From Microbacterium sp. STN6 (GTDB taxonomy: Bacteria; Actinomycetota; Actinomycetes; Actinomycetales; Microbacteriaceae): a stretch of DNA of 64,000 nt. The stretch spans positions 124,001 to 188,000 of the forward strand of contig NZ_JAPMIT010000002.1 of NCBI RefSeq assembly GCF_026410545.1, written 5' to 3'. The position numbers and the translations under genes were made by a program. Below, piece after piece: positions 54,711 to 64,000 of this stretch. The notes under the pieces are model-generated. The model was not told the DNA's origin. It ran no database searches and saw only the letters and a program-made list of their open reading frames with translations. Positions within the stretch are counted from its first letter, which is position 1. Every line of letters starts with the position of its first letter.

Positions 54711-55847
54711 ATGACGGCTATCGACGGATTCTGGTCCTATGTGCACGCGGATGACGACGCCGAGTCCGGCAGGATGGCGCAGTTGGCGCGTGATGTCGTC
54801 GCGCAATTTGAGATGTTGACAGGCGAATCAATAAGTCTGTTTCTTGACCGGGATCGACTGCAGTGGGGCGATGACTGGAGACCCAAGGTCGACGCCAGTC
54901 TGTCTTCAATCGCCTTCTTTGTTCCGGTCATAACGCCGAGGTACTTCATGAGCGAGGAGTGTCGACGTGAGCTGAATTACTTTGCTCGCCAGGCACAGCG
55001 GCTGGGTATCGAGGAGCTTGTTCTCCCGGTGCTCTGGATCGACGTGCCAGGACTGCATGAGGACGAACCGACAGACGAGCTTCTGGCGCTGGTCAAGCGA
55101 TTCCAGTGGTCGGATTGGACAACGCTGAGGTTCTCCGATCTGGGTAGTGGTGAGTACCGGAAGGCGGTAGCGGAACTTGCCGCGCGGCTCGTTCAGGCGA
55201 ACAGCGCTGCGGAAGCCGCTGCCAAGACGTTGGACATTGACAAGGTTGAAGCGGAACCGGACGACGATGATCTCGGCGCCCTCGACAAGCTTGGCGTGAT
55301 GGAGGAGTCGCTGCCGCAGATGACCGCGATTCTCAATCAGGTAGGCGGGGTCATCGAAGAGATTGGCCTCGCGATGCAGGGCGCGACCGGTGAGATCGAA
55401 GCGAACACCAACCCAAGTGCTGCTCTTGGAACGCGACTTCGTATCGCTCGCAAGTTGGCGGGTGAACTTGCCACTCCCGCTACTTCTATTCGGAGTCTGG
55501 GGAATGACTTCTCGTCGTCGCTTAATGACGTGGATGAAGGCGTTCGCATCATCATTGCTCGTGCTCCCGAAGAAGTGCGGGATAATCCTCAGTCACGGAC
55601 CGAGTTTGAGGGGTTCTTCGACGCCATCCGAGGCATGGTGGCCCAGTCCGAGGTTGGACTGGGGGCAGTTGCGAACATGATTGCGCAACTTGAGCCGATT
55701 GAGAAAATGTCCCGAGACCTACGCCAACCATTGCGGACCCTGCGTGAAGGGCTGACCTTGTTCGTGGATGGTCTGACGGTGATGAGAGGATGGGTCTCTC
55801 TCATCGACGCCGCGGAACCGTTGCCCAGTGCTGACGCTGCAAGCTAG
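54711..55847 (+). CDS. TIR domain protein with C-terminal helical domain, candidate defence effector
   Basis: A 378-residue protein from ATG 54711, preceded 7 nt upstream by CATTAT (54698-54703); an in-frame ATG at 54681 adds ten residues. Residues ~5-165 are a TIR domain: DGFWSYVHADDD strand A, ISLFLDRDRLQWGDDW, FFVPVITPRYFMSEECRRELNYF, then LVLPVLWIDVP. E87 in ECRREL occupies the place of the TIR NADase catalytic glutamate. Residues ~170-378 are polar and helical with no recognised family. Base composition is visibly less GC-rich than its neighbours, and it lies beside HigBA. An anti-phage NAD+-depleting role is inferred, not shown. Confidence 0.85.
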   Translation: MTAIDGFWSYVHADDDAESGRMAQLARDVVAQFEMLTGESISLFLDRDRLQWGDDWRPKVDASLSSIAFFVPVITPRYFMSEECRRELNYFARQAQRLGIEELVLPVLWIDVPGLHEDEPTDELLALVKRFQWSDWTTLRFSDLGSGEYRKAVAELAARLVQANSAAEAAAKTLDIDKVEAEPDDDDLGALDKLGVMEESLPQMTAILNQVGGVIEEIGLAMQGATGEIEANTNPSAALGTRLRIARKLAGELATPATSIRSLGNDFSSSLNDVDEGVRIIIARAPEEVRDNPQSRTEFEGFFDAIRGMVAQSEVGLGAVANMIAQLEPIEKMSRDLRQPLRTLREGLTLFVDGLTVMRGWVSLIDAAEPLPSADAAS

Positions 55848-56123
55848 CCGCCTATCTAGTCGACGGAGCGACCCTCTTGCTAAGGACGGCTGCGAGGCGG
55901 CCCATGTCGTCGGTGTCGTCGTCGCTGACTAGGTGCAAGGTACTGAAGGTGCATGGTGCTGAAGTCGGCGCGGCCCGTTACTTGGTGACGCGCTGGGCGG
56001 GGCCTTCCCGTGGCACCCGCGCTCGTATGCGAGCGGGGGCTAATACCTATGTGTGACGTTATTCGGTGGAGTTCCGCTTTAACGTCTAGCGTTATTGACG
56101 CAGCTCGTTATACACTGGACCCT
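55848..56123. other. Non-coding gap with possible gene remnant and hairpin
   Basis: Nothing is confidently coding. A 41-codon bottom-strand frame (stop at 55852-55854, open back to 55977) ends with acidic TDDMGRLAAVLSKR and may be the tail of a degraded gene. A hairpin CGCTCG-TATG-CGAGCG at 56020-56035 could terminate the TIR gene. The final 30 nt hold the higB promoter, including TACACT at 56111-56116. Confidence 0.4.
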
Positions 56124-56405
56124 GTGATCGGATCGTTCGGGCACAAAGACACCGAACGTCTGTGGCGTCGTGACCGTGTGCCATCGATCGATCCTCGGAT
56201 CCATTCGACCGCTCTTCGGAAGCTGCGTCAGGTGGGATCTGCGGAGGTGCTGGATGATCTCCGACTCCCGCCCGGAAATCGGCTCGAGGCGCTGAAAGGT
56301 GATCGAGTCGGGCACTACAGCATCAGAATCAATGACCAGTGGCGGAGCTGCTTCGTGTGGACCGATGCTGGGCCAGAGGAGGTGGAGATCGTTGACTATC
56401 ACTGA
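56124..56405 (+). CDS. higB: HigB-type RelE/ParE-family toxin
   Basis: A 93-residue toxin of the HigB group. The fold signature is a short beta/alpha protein with IHSTALRKLRQVGSAEVLDDLRLPPGNRLEALKGDRVGHYSIRINDQWRSCF, the hallmark sequence of ribosome-dependent mRNA interferases. TACACT (56111-56116) lies 7 nt before GTG 56124, so the transcript appears leaderless. Toxin-first order and a 14-nt overlap with the antitoxin gene are typical of higBA. Confidence 0.9.
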   Translation: MIGSFGHKDTERLWRRDRVPSIDPRIHSTALRKLRQVGSAEVLDDLRLPPGNRLEALKGDRVGHYSIRINDQWRSCFVWTDAGPEEVEIVDYH

Positions 56406-56694
56406 CAGGATTCCCCCGATTCACCCGGGCGAGGTTCTCATGGAGGACTTCATCAAGGGCTTCGAGATCACGCAGAACAAGCTCGCTGTCGCCATAGGCG
56501 TGCCGCCGCGGCGGATCAACGAGATCGTGCACGGCAAGCGGGGGATCACGGCCGATACGGCACTTCGTCTCGAGCGTTACTTCGGCGTCTCGGCGCAGTT
56601 TTGGCTCAACTTGCAGACGCGCTACGAGTTGGATCTGGCGGAGGATCGTGTCGCCGAGCAAATCGCGGCGATCACTCCGTTGCGGGCTGCGTAA
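56392..56694 (+). CDS. higA: HigA-type XRE family antitoxin
   Basis: A 100-residue antitoxin from TTG 56392, overlapping the toxin gene end; AGGAGG at 56377-56382 sits 9 nt before it. It has PPIHPGEVLMEDFI, then a helix-turn-helix (TQNKLAVAIGVPPRRINEIVHGKRGITADTALRLERYFG) and the conserved FWLNLQTRYELDLA tail. HigA neutralises HigB and represses the operon. ATG start codons in frame are later and would remove the conserved N-terminus. Confidence 0.9.
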   Translation: MTITDRIPPIHPGEVLMEDFIKGFEITQNKLAVAIGVPPRRINEIVHGKRGITADTALRLERYFGVSAQFWLNLQTRYELDLAEDRVAEQIAAITPLRAA

Positions 56695-56758
56695 CGTGTG
56701 CTGCATCAGCAGATAGTGTCGGGCGTTGCGGAGCTGAAGGCGCTTATCGAGCAGAGAT

Positions 56759-56777
56759 GGGCGGTTTTCGACCGCCC
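56759..56777. terminator. Hairpin between higA and the mevalonate operon
   Basis: GGGCGGT (56759-56765), loop TTTCG, ACCGCCC (56771-56777), a perfect 7-bp stem. It lies between the convergent ends of higA and the HMG-CoA synthase gene, so it could terminate either. The rest of 56695-56880 shows no gene. Confidence 0.65.
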
Positions 56778-56880
56778 CGTCGTGGTCGGCGTTTCCGGCC
56801 TGAGCACGCGTACGATGCAGAGCAGATCGTGATGGTGCCCGTCAATCTCGCCGATGCGGGCCAGCCTCGTGCCTCCTCGC

Positions 56881-58071
56881 TCACTGCGCCTCGCGGGCCT
56901 CGTAGCGGCGCATGTCGTCGCGCACGCCCAGGAAGCGGAACGGCCCTGCCGTCTGCGCCGCCGTCTCGAAGTCGCCGCCACGCACCGCCTCGACGTGTTC
57001 GTGCAGCGCGCGGTACTGCGCGTAGTCGATCGGCCTGCGCGCGTCGAGCACCTGCCGGTCGTGCTCAGTTCGCAGCAATGAGCGGTATCCCGGCTGCACC
57101 ACGCCGGTGAAGAACTCGGAGACGCTGCCAGAGCCGTAGCTGAAGAACCCGATGCGCTCACCGGCGAGATCGTCCGGCGCGTTCTCGAGCAGCGACAACA
57201 GGCCCAGGTAGATGGAGGCGGTGTAGCTGTTGCCGACCTGCTTGTTGTAGGTCAGGCTGTCCTCGATCTGCGCGGCGCGACCCGCAGCATCCAGGGGTGA
57301 TTCGGTGATGGCGACCAGGCGGTCGTGCGCCTTCTTCGCCATCTTTGTGAACGGCTGGTGGTAGCAGAACCGGTCGATCTCGCCGAACGAGACGCCACCA
57401 CGCGAGCGGTACTCGCCCCACGCGCCCTCGAGCGACTGCAGGTAGGCGGCCAGCGAGTACTTGCCGTCGACGACCGCCGCCGAGCGGTAGTTCGGCCGCC
57501 AGAAGTCGTGGATATCGTCGGTAAACAGCCCGGTCGGCGACTCGATCTCGATCAGCGACGGGTCCGCCGTCACCAGGAACGCCACGGCGGCCGCGCCCTG
57601 CGTGGGCTCGCCGCTCGAGTCGAGCGCATAACGAGCGATGTCGCTGGCGATCACCAGCACGCGCTCGCTCGGGTCGCGCGCGACGATTCCCAGAGCGAAC
57701 TGCAGCCCCGCCGTCGCCGAATAGCACGCCTGTTTCAGCTCGACAACGCGGCAGTGCGCCGACATGCCGAGCAGGCCATGCGCGTACACGCCCGCCGACT
57801 TCGACTGATCGACGCCCGATTCGGTGGCGAAGAGCACGGTACGGATGCCGGTGGTGCCGTGCCGCTGCAGAATCTGCCGGGCCGCGGCCGCCCCCATGGT
57901 CACGATGTCCTCGTCTTCGGCGGCGACGCTCATCTGCGTCTGGCCGATTCCGACGTAGAACTTGCCGACGTCGATTCCGTCGTGGTCGGCGAGCTCCTTC
58001 AAGTCGAGCACGTTGTGCGCGGTCGCGAATGCGAGATCGTCGATGCCGACCCTGATCGATGCCGTCGTCAT
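56881..58071 (-). CDS. mvaS: Hydroxymethylglutaryl-CoA synthase
   Basis: A 396-residue enzyme condensing acetyl-CoA with acetoacetyl-CoA to HMG-CoA, the first committed mevalonate step. Catalytic residues are visible: E84 in FATESGVDQSK, C116 in ELKQACYSAT and H238 in FCYHQPFTK. The YGSGSVSEFFTG segment completes the thiolase-fold active site. The ATG overlaps the HMG-CoA reductase stop (ATGA). It is the last gene of a six-gene bottom-strand operon. Confidence 0.95.
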   Translation of the reverse strand: MTTASIRVGIDDLAFATAHNVLDLKELADHDGIDVGKFYVGIGQTQMSVAAEDEDIVTMGAAAARQILQRHGTTGIRTVLFATESGVDQSKSAGVYAHGLLGMSAHCRVVELKQACYSATAGLQFALGIVARDPSERVLVIASDIARYALDSSGEPTQGAAAVAFLVTADPSLIEIESPTGLFTDDIHDFWRPNYRSAAVVDGKYSLAAYLQSLEGAWGEYRSRGGVSFGEIDRFCYHQPFTKMAKKAHDRLVAITESPLDAAGRAAQIEDSLTYNKQVGNSYTASIYLGLLSLLENAPDDLAGERIGFFSYGSGSVSEFFTGVVQPGYRSLLRTEHDRQVLDARRPIDYAQYRALHEHVEAVRGGDFETAAQTAGPFRFLGVRDDMRRYEAREAQ

Positions 58072-59114
58072 CTCTGGTTCCTCTCCAGCTTCAAGTGGGC
58101 GGCCATGAGCTCGCCCGGGTTCGTCTGCGCCGCCATGAGCGAGAGCTCGCCGCACAGCACGGTGGCCGCGCAGATGCCGGCGAGCCGCCTCGCGTTCTCG
58201 CCTGGTTCTCGATCTTCGGCGCATCCGAGCCTGGCCAGGTTCTCCGCGACGAAGGCGATGCCCTTGCCGTTGCCGACCGTGCCCACGACGAGGTTCGGCA
58301 GGGTGCACGAGAAGTACAGGGCGTCGCCGCGCACCTCGGCGTGCGTGATGCCCTGCGAGCCCTCGACGATGTTCGCGGCATCCTGCCCGGTGGCCAGGTA
58401 GAACGCGAGCAGCATGTTGGCGTAGTGCGCGTTCGCCGTGCGCAGCCCGCCGGCGAGGGTGGTGCCGATCAGGTTCTTGCGCACGTTCAGCTCGGCAATG
58501 CGCTCGGGCGTGGTGTGCAGCCGTCGTTCCACGATCTCGCGGGGGATCGTGATCTCGGCCACCACGTTCTTTCCCCGGCCGAGAAGCCCGTTGACCGCCG
58601 TCGCCTTCTTATCCGAGCAGTAATTGCCCGAGATCGAGCCGTAGCCGAGCTGCGGCAGCCAGGCGAGGATGCGGTCCATCAGCCGGTCGGCCGCGAGCGT
58701 CACCATGTTGTGGCCGGATGCGTCGCCCGTCGCGAACTCGAAGCGCACGAACAGCAGCCCGCCCACGATCTCGGTGCGCGCGTCGAGCAGCCGGGCGAAC
58801 CGGCTGATACCGGCCACCAGCTCGCGCAGCTCGTCGATGCGCTCGCGCAGGACGTGCACCGCGTCGAGGGCGGTCGCGGCGTCGTGCGCGTCGAACAGCA
58901 CCGAGCGGGTCATGCGCTCGTCAACGAGGGTCGCGACGATGCCGTGCTCCACGAGCGTGGAGATGCGGGCGCCACGGTTGACCGAGGGCCACAGCGGGGT
59001 CTCGAAGGTGGCGAGCGGCACCTCCTGCTCGCCGGTCACGACGTTGCCGCTCAGCTTCAGCGGCCCGACCCACTTCAGCGGGATGGGTGCTGTCTGCTGC
59101 GTCTGTTCGCTCAT
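58068..59114 (-). CDS. mvaA: Hydroxymethylglutaryl-CoA reductase
   Basis: A 348-residue enzyme reducing HMG-CoA to mevalonate with NAD(P)H. Candidate catalytic residues are E38 (ATFETPLW), K169/K170 (SDKKATAVN), D245 (TGQDAAN) and H340 near the C-terminus. The nucleotide-binding motif reads GDASGHNM (130-137), whereas the common form is GDAMGMNM. The protein is short and soluble, without a membrane anchor. It overlaps the isomerase gene by ATGA. The class (I or II) is not decidable without alignment. Confidence 0.92.
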   Translation of the reverse strand: MSEQTQQTAPIPLKWVGPLKLSGNVVTGEQEVPLATFETPLWPSVNRGARISTLVEHGIVATLVDERMTRSVLFDAHDAATALDAVHVLRERIDELRELVAGISRFARLLDARTEIVGGLLFVRFEFATGDASGHNMVTLAADRLMDRILAWLPQLGYGSISGNYCSDKKATAVNGLLGRGKNVVAEITIPREIVERRLHTTPERIAELNVRKNLIGTTLAGGLRTANAHYANMLLAFYLATGQDAANIVEGSQGITHAEVRGDALYFSCTLPNLVVGTVGNGKGIAFVAENLARLGCAEDREPGENARRLAGICAATVLCGELSLMAAQTNPGELMAAHLKLERNQR

Positions 59115-60193
59115 GCGTTGCCTCCCACGGATGTGATGGTGCTGCGGCGGCTGTATGCGCCGGCGTCGACGCCGCGCAGCTCGCAGAACTCTTTAGTTCG
59201 CCCGCGCAGCAGCACGTCGGTGCCCTGCAGGGCGGCGGGCGTCGCGGCCCCGAGCAGCGCCATCAGCTCGGCAACCTGTTCGAGCCATGCGGTGATGCGC
59301 GCAGTCAGCGCGTCGGTGCCGCCGTGCAGCACCTCCCGCAGAAAGACCCCGGAAACCCCGACGGCTTGGGCGCCGAGTGCCAGCGCGCGCACGACATCGA
59401 GCGGCGTGCGCACCCCTCCGGAGGCGAGCAGCGCCGGGCCACCCGGGGTCGCAACGCGGGCGTCGAGAAGGCTGCACACGGCCGACTGCCCCCATCCGCC
59501 CATGAAGCTGTAGTCGCGAGTGCTGCGCCGCTCGTTCTCAATGCGGGCGAAGTCGGTTCCGCCCGACCCGCTGACGTCGGCAACGCGAACGCCCAGGCCC
59601 GCGAGCTCCGCGAGGGTGCGGCGGCTGAGGCCGAAGCCGACCTCCTTGACGATCACGGGCACCGGCACGGCAGACACGATCGCCTCGATCGCCGAGGGCC
59701 AGGCAGCGAAGTTGCGACTGCCCTCGGGCATCACAGTCTCCTGCACGCTGTTCAGGTGCAGCTGCAGGGCGTCGGCCTCGAGCAGGTCGACCGCGCGGGC
59801 GGCGTCGTTCGCCGAGGCATCCGCGCTGAGATTGGCCATGACGAAACCCTTCGGGTTCTCGTCGCGCAGCACCCGGAAGCTCGGCGCGGTCGAGGGCTCG
59901 CGCAGGCAGATGCTCATCGAACCGGAGGCGATCGCCACGCCCGTCTCGCGCGCCGCGATGGCCAGGCTGCGATTGATCTCGCCCGTGCGCTCGCTGCCGC
60001 CGGTCATGCCGTTGATGTACAGCGGAGAAGACCAGCGGATGCCGCCGAACTCCACGCCGAGCCCAACCGCGTCGCGGTCCACGCCCGCCAGCGCGTGGTG
60101 CACGAACTCGACGTCGTCGAAGTCGTTGCCGGCCGCGGGCGGACGCTGCGCATCGGCGAGGTCGACGTGCTGATCCTTGCGTTCACTGCTCAT
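59111..60193 (-). CDS. fni: Type 2 isopentenyl-diphosphate delta-isomerase (FMN)
   Basis: A 360-residue flavoenzyme interconverting IPP and DMAPP. Visible signatures are the N-terminal RKDQHV, INGMTGG, HLNSVQETVMPEG, VIVKEVGFG, SGSGGTDFARIE and GGVRTPLDVVRALALGA, which line the FMN/NADPH TIM barrel. ATG 60193 follows AAGGAG with 7-nt spacing and overlaps the phosphomevalonate kinase gene by 11 nt. A much longer upstream frame is antisense-type noise. Type 2 enzyme use is usual for bacterial mevalonate clusters. Confidence 0.94.
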   Translation of the reverse strand: MSSERKDQHVDLADAQRPPAAGNDFDDVEFVHHALAGVDRDAVGLGVEFGGIRWSSPLYINGMTGGSERTGEINRSLAIAARETGVAIASGSMSICLREPSTAPSFRVLRDENPKGFVMANLSADASANDAARAVDLLEADALQLHLNSVQETVMPEGSRNFAAWPSAIEAIVSAVPVPVIVKEVGFGLSRRTLAELAGLGVRVADVSGSGGTDFARIENERRSTRDYSFMGGWGQSAVCSLLDARVATPGGPALLASGGVRTPLDVVRALALGAQAVGVSGVFLREVLHGGTDALTARITAWLEQVAELMALLGAATPAALQGTDVLLRGRTKEFCELRGVDAGAYSRRSTITSVGGNA

Positions 60194-61267
60194 CGATGGG
60201 CTCCTTCGCGACGTGCACGTCGATGGAGAGATGGCGGATGTCGTGCTGTTCCCACTCGCGCAGCATGCGGTGCACGTCGGTGGCAGGCGGGGCGAGCACG
60301 ATGCCGCAGTCGCCGCCGCCTGCGCCGGAGGACTTGCCGACGGCGCCCTCCGCCTCGGCGATGTCGCAGAGCGCGGCGAGCGCGTCGGTCTCGATGTCGA
60401 GTCCCGCGTTGCGGCCCAGCGTGCCCAGGAGGCTGCGGGCACGGGAGATGCTTCGCATGACGGCGGCCGCATCCGCTGCTTCGAGGGCGGAGATGAGCGA
60501 TTCGACGCACGCCCGGCTGTCGGTAAGGAAGCCGCGATAGTGGCGCTTGTCTGACCACTTACGGCTCTGCACGCCGCCGACCAGGCGCTCGGTGGAGGCG
60601 GGCTGGCCTGTCCAGCCGACGAGCAGGCGCAGCGTGGCGGGCGGGGGCAGGCGGTGCACCTCGAGGTGCGGCCAGGACGCGTCGAGCAGCGCCGTGACGC
60701 CCTCGGCGCGCCAGGACTCGAGAAGTCGGGCACGGTCGGGGGCGCGGTAGGCGATCCAGCCGCCAAACGTGCTCGCCGCGACGTCTCCGCCCGAGGCGGA
60801 GGGGGAGACCTGCACCGTGCTGAGCAGGGCGAGCTTGAACACGCGCATGTCGCCGAGGCCGAGTGCGTAGAACTCGTTGAGGGCGCGCACGGTGGCGACG
60901 GTGACGGCGGCGGATGAGCCGAGGCCGAACTTGCGGCCGCTCACGTCGTCGAGCTCGCTTTCGATACGGATGTCGTAGAAGCGCGGGCGAATCCCGAGCT
61001 CGCCGACGAGCTGCTCGACGGTTCTGATGGCGGCGAGCACATAATCGAACGGGCGGTGGTCGCTTTCGAGCACGACCTGGTCGTCTTCGCGCCGCCACAC
61101 CACCGGCAGCCTGCCGTATTGCGCCGAGGCGATGCTGCCGCGCTCGCGGGTCTCGCTCAGCTCGACCGTGACGCAGCGGTCGACAGCAATGAGAACGGAT
61201 GGCTCGCCCGGCTCGACCACGGCGTACTCGCCGGCGATGAAGAGCTTGCCCGGGGCCTCGGCGCGGA

Positions 61268-61271
<4 letters not shown>
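60183..61271 (-). CDS. mvaK2: Phosphomevalonate kinase
   Basis: A 362-residue GHMP-superfamily kinase converting phosphomevalonate to diphosphomevalonate with ATP. The opening PGKLFIAGEYAVVEPGEP and the P-loop-like GLGSSAA (116-122) are GHMP motifs 1 and 2, and KSSGAGGGDCGI near residue 320 is motif 3. The start GTG 61271 overlaps the mevalonate decarboxylase stop (GTGA). The order within the operon and this opening sequence support phosphomevalonate rather than mevalonate kinase. Confidence 0.92.
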
Positions 61272-62241
<970 letters not shown>

Positions 62242-62245
<4 letters not shown>

Positions 62246-63225
62246 GCGGCGCTGCCGTCGGTGCTGTCTTCGGCGGTGACGATCCAGGCGTTCGCGGCGC
62301 CGGTGCGCGTCAGCCGTGCGGCCAGCAGTTCAGCGGATGCCGCACTCTCCGCCAGCGCAATGATGCACCCGCCGCGGCCGCCCCCGGTCAGCTTCGCCCC
62401 CAGCGCTCCGTCGCCCAGGGCGGAATCCACCAGCCGGTCCAGTCGTTCGTTGCTCACGGTGAGCTCGCGCAGCAACTCGTGAACGCGGGTCATGCGTCGC
62501 CCGAGGCTCGGGGTGTCGCCGGCCGCGAGATCCTGCTCGGCTCCCTGCGTCTCGGCGGCGATGCCGTCGATGATGCCATGTACGCCACTCTCGTCGCGTG
62601 CGAGCAATTCGGCGACCGCAGCGACCGCCTCGCGGGTCGCACCCGGCACTCCGGTGTCGGCGATGACGAAGGTCGCGGGCACGGCTACGGGCAGCGTCTG
62701 CACCCGGCCCGCCCGAAAGCGGATGGGCGCGTCGGCGACGACGGCCCGCGCATCCAGGCCGCTTGCGCTGCCGTGCGCGACGGCCTCCGCAGCCTGGATC
62801 AGCCGGAAGTGTGTTTGCTCGTCGAGCGCTTCGCCGGCCCACGCCGCTATTCCGGCGCTGATGGCGGAGGCGACGGCGGCGCTGGAGCCGAGGCCACGGC
62901 CGGCGGGGATCGAGCCGTCGATGCGCACGGTCAGGTCGGCAGCGGGGCGGTGTAGCGCGTCGAGGGTCTCGGCAATGGCGGTGGCCGGCGCGCCGAGACG
63001 GGCGGGCGCATCCGCTATGGGCCCCGAGTACAGGGCGGATTCGATGCGCACAGGGCCGGGAAGGGTGCGTGCCGACGCCGTGAGGCTCAACCCGGGCACC
63101 GGGAGGGCGATGGCCGGCGCCCCGTACACGACGGAGTGCTCGCCGAACAGGATCACCTTGGCATGCGCGCTCGCGGAGGCGAGCCGGGAATCGAGCAACG
63201 GTGACCGGCCGAGCGTGCGGGTCAT
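62242..63225 (-). CDS. mvaK1: Mevalonate kinase
   Basis: A 327-residue GHMP kinase, first gene of the operon. Motif 1 is HAKVILFGEHSVVYGAPA, motif 2 PAGRGLGSSAAV (107-118), and motif 3 KLTGGGRGGCII. The sequence ASGLDARAV provides the catalytic Asp. ATG 63225 follows an AGGAG. The operon promoter must lie in 63226-63401, but no strong consensus is visible there. Gene order matches the mevalonate cluster described in Streptomyces sp. CL190. Confidence 0.94.
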
Positions 63226-63401
63226 GCTCTGTCTCCTGCTGTGAGTGGCTTCGCGACGCGTTCTCCCGCCACGCTCGTTAGCCGCGGCTCGTGCACAGGA
63301 CGGGAGACCGCCGTGGTCGAGATATCAATCGTATCCATGCTGGCCGAATGCTTGCTGGGATGCACGCGCCTGTCGGTCGGTGCGCCGGTCACGTGTGCCG
63401 G

Positions 63402-63770
63402 TCACCGGCTGGGGAGATCGAGGAAGTCTCCGATCCACAGACGGACCGCAGCCATGCACTCAGCGGATGCGCGCCCGCTGACCCTCGTCAGCCGATCCCG
63501 GCTGACGGTGCGCAGCTGCTCGGTCATCGCCCATGAGTCGGTTGTGAGCCCGGTGTCGCCGCGAATGAGGATGTCATTCGGCCACCCACGATCGACTGTG
63601 GTGATCGGCACAATGATGGCAAGGGTCGTCACGGTCTCGAGGTAATCCGGGCTCGATACGACGAGCACCGGCCGATGGCCGCCCTGCTCCCGGCCTTTGA
63701 CCGGCTCGAGCACCGCCCATGCCACCGAACCGGTCTCGATTTCGGGCGGGTACCCGGGCTCAGACCTCAC
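63402..63770 (-). CDS. PemK/MazF family type II toxin
   Basis: A 122-residue toxin from GTG 63770, the first start codon after the antitoxin stop. The SH3-like fold is shown by TGSVAWAVLEPVKGREQGGHRPVLVVSSPDY and VPITT, typical of MazF endoribonucleases that cleave mRNA. It follows the antitoxin with a 5-nt gap and sits immediately upstream of the mevalonate operon on the same strand. The 63226-63401 gap between them shows no other gene. Confidence 0.85.
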   Translation of the reverse strand: MRSEPGYPPEIETGSVAWAVLEPVKGREQGGHRPVLVVSSPDYLETVTTLAIIVPITTVDRGWPNDILIRGDTGLTTDSWAMTEQLRTVSRDRLTRVSGRASAECMAAVRLWIGDFLDLPSR

Positions 63771-63775
63771 CGGAC

Positions 63776-64000
63776 TCAGGCACCACGACGCGACAAGTCG
63801 GCGAGCTCGGTGCGCTCCCATTCGGCGGATTCGGCCACGTGTGACGCCCGTGTCTCCGCGCAAGTCTGCGTGATGGCCTGCCGAAGCGAGTCGAAGCGCG
63901 CTCGTCGCTCGGCGAGATCCGCCAGATCGACCAGGTATTCACCGAGTGAGCGGTGCGCCGCCTTCGCCTGTGCCTTGAGGCGGTCTCGGGTGTCGGGGGA
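63776..64000 (-). CDS. Antitoxin partner of PemK/MazF, N-terminus outside window
   Basis: The bottom-strand frame is open from the window edge to a TGA at 63776-63778, giving 74 residues. The visible part reads RDRLKAQAKAAHRSLGEYLVDLADLAERRARF then a Glu-rich C-terminus ending ADLSRRGA. The first part resembles the end of a ribbon-helix-helix DNA-binding domain, and the acidic tail is typical of the toxin-binding region of antitoxins. The start codon lies beyond base 64000. The assignment relies mainly on position before the toxin. Confidence 0.75.
   Translation of the reverse strand, partial: SPDTRDRLKAQAKAAHRSLGEYLVDLADLAERRARFDSLRQAITQTCAETRASHVAESAEWERTELADLSRRGA

Noticed and set aside
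60194-60766. 191-codon extension of the type 2 isomerase
   Set aside because: It overlaps the phosphomevalonate kinase gene out of frame; ATG 60193 has an AAGGAG site and the family's normal N-terminus.
63760-63942. A 60-codon bottom-strand frame in the place of the antitoxin
   Set aside because: The neighbouring frame, open to the window edge and ending at 63776, has antitoxin-like helical and acidic sequence, whereas this one is irregular and overlaps the toxin start.

Overview
This is a high-GC actinobacterial chromosome segment, most likely from the family Microbacteriaceae. The lineage call rests on GC-rich codon use, a mycothiol-dependent amidase (mca) beside a DUF4307 protein, the eno / DivIC-like / DUF501 division cluster, an ispH partner protein that I recall mainly from Microbacteriaceae, IdeR/DtxR-type iron control and many apparently leaderless promoters. 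Most of the window is ordinary core genome. Accessory features concentrate at the right end, from about 54.5 kb onward.

Layout. 0-4.4 kb: 3' end of mfd, an autoregulated GntR regulator with a membrane partner, nhaA and mazG. 4.6-6.6 kb: an ABC-2 type exporter pair. 6.8-11 kb: an iron-siderophore ABC importer (lipoprotein, two FecCD permeases, ATPase) behind a near-consensus iron box. 11-18 kb: hisS, eno, DivIC-like protein, DUF501 protein, a membrane-anchored subtilase, type II NADH dehydrogenase and a tRNA with anticodon UAA. 18-25 kb: a large secreted/membrane Ig-like protein, divergent from a TetR operon of an MFS carrier, a PLP enzyme and a sugar-lactone oxidase. 25-33 kb: a secreted Cys-containing protein, an ABC drug-type exporter, LemA and HtpX-like proteins, a sulfotransferase, a YcaQ-like protein and an AI-2E-type carrier. 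33-41.8 kb: ilvA, greA, DUF4307, mca, a hemolysin III protein, uppS, a class V aminotransferase, a PIN-PhoH protein and a prepilin-type peptidase. 41.9-54.5 kb: fumC, carbonic anhydrase, xseAB, ispH, class II aldolase, two adjacent glpX-type phosphatases, rmuC, an exonuclease and ychF.

54.5-64 kb (accessory): a low-GC TIR-domain protein with a helical C-terminus, a HigBA toxin-antitoxin pair, then a complete bottom-strand mevalonate operon (mevalonate kinase, diphosphomevalonate decarboxylase, phosphomevalonate kinase, type 2 IPP isomerase, HMG-CoA reductase, HMG-CoA synthase) and a PemK/MazF-type toxin with its truncated antitoxin. Because ispH of the MEP pathway is also present, the cell probably has two routes to isopentenyl diphosphate, both able to feed UppS.

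Window-wide signals: the 9-mer AGCGGATGC/GCATCCGCT occurs about 30 times against roughly one expected from base composition. At least twelve genes have a -10-like hexamer 6-8 nt before the start codon. Two families of intergenic palindromes recur. I saw no CRISPR array, rRNA, transposase or integrase gene.
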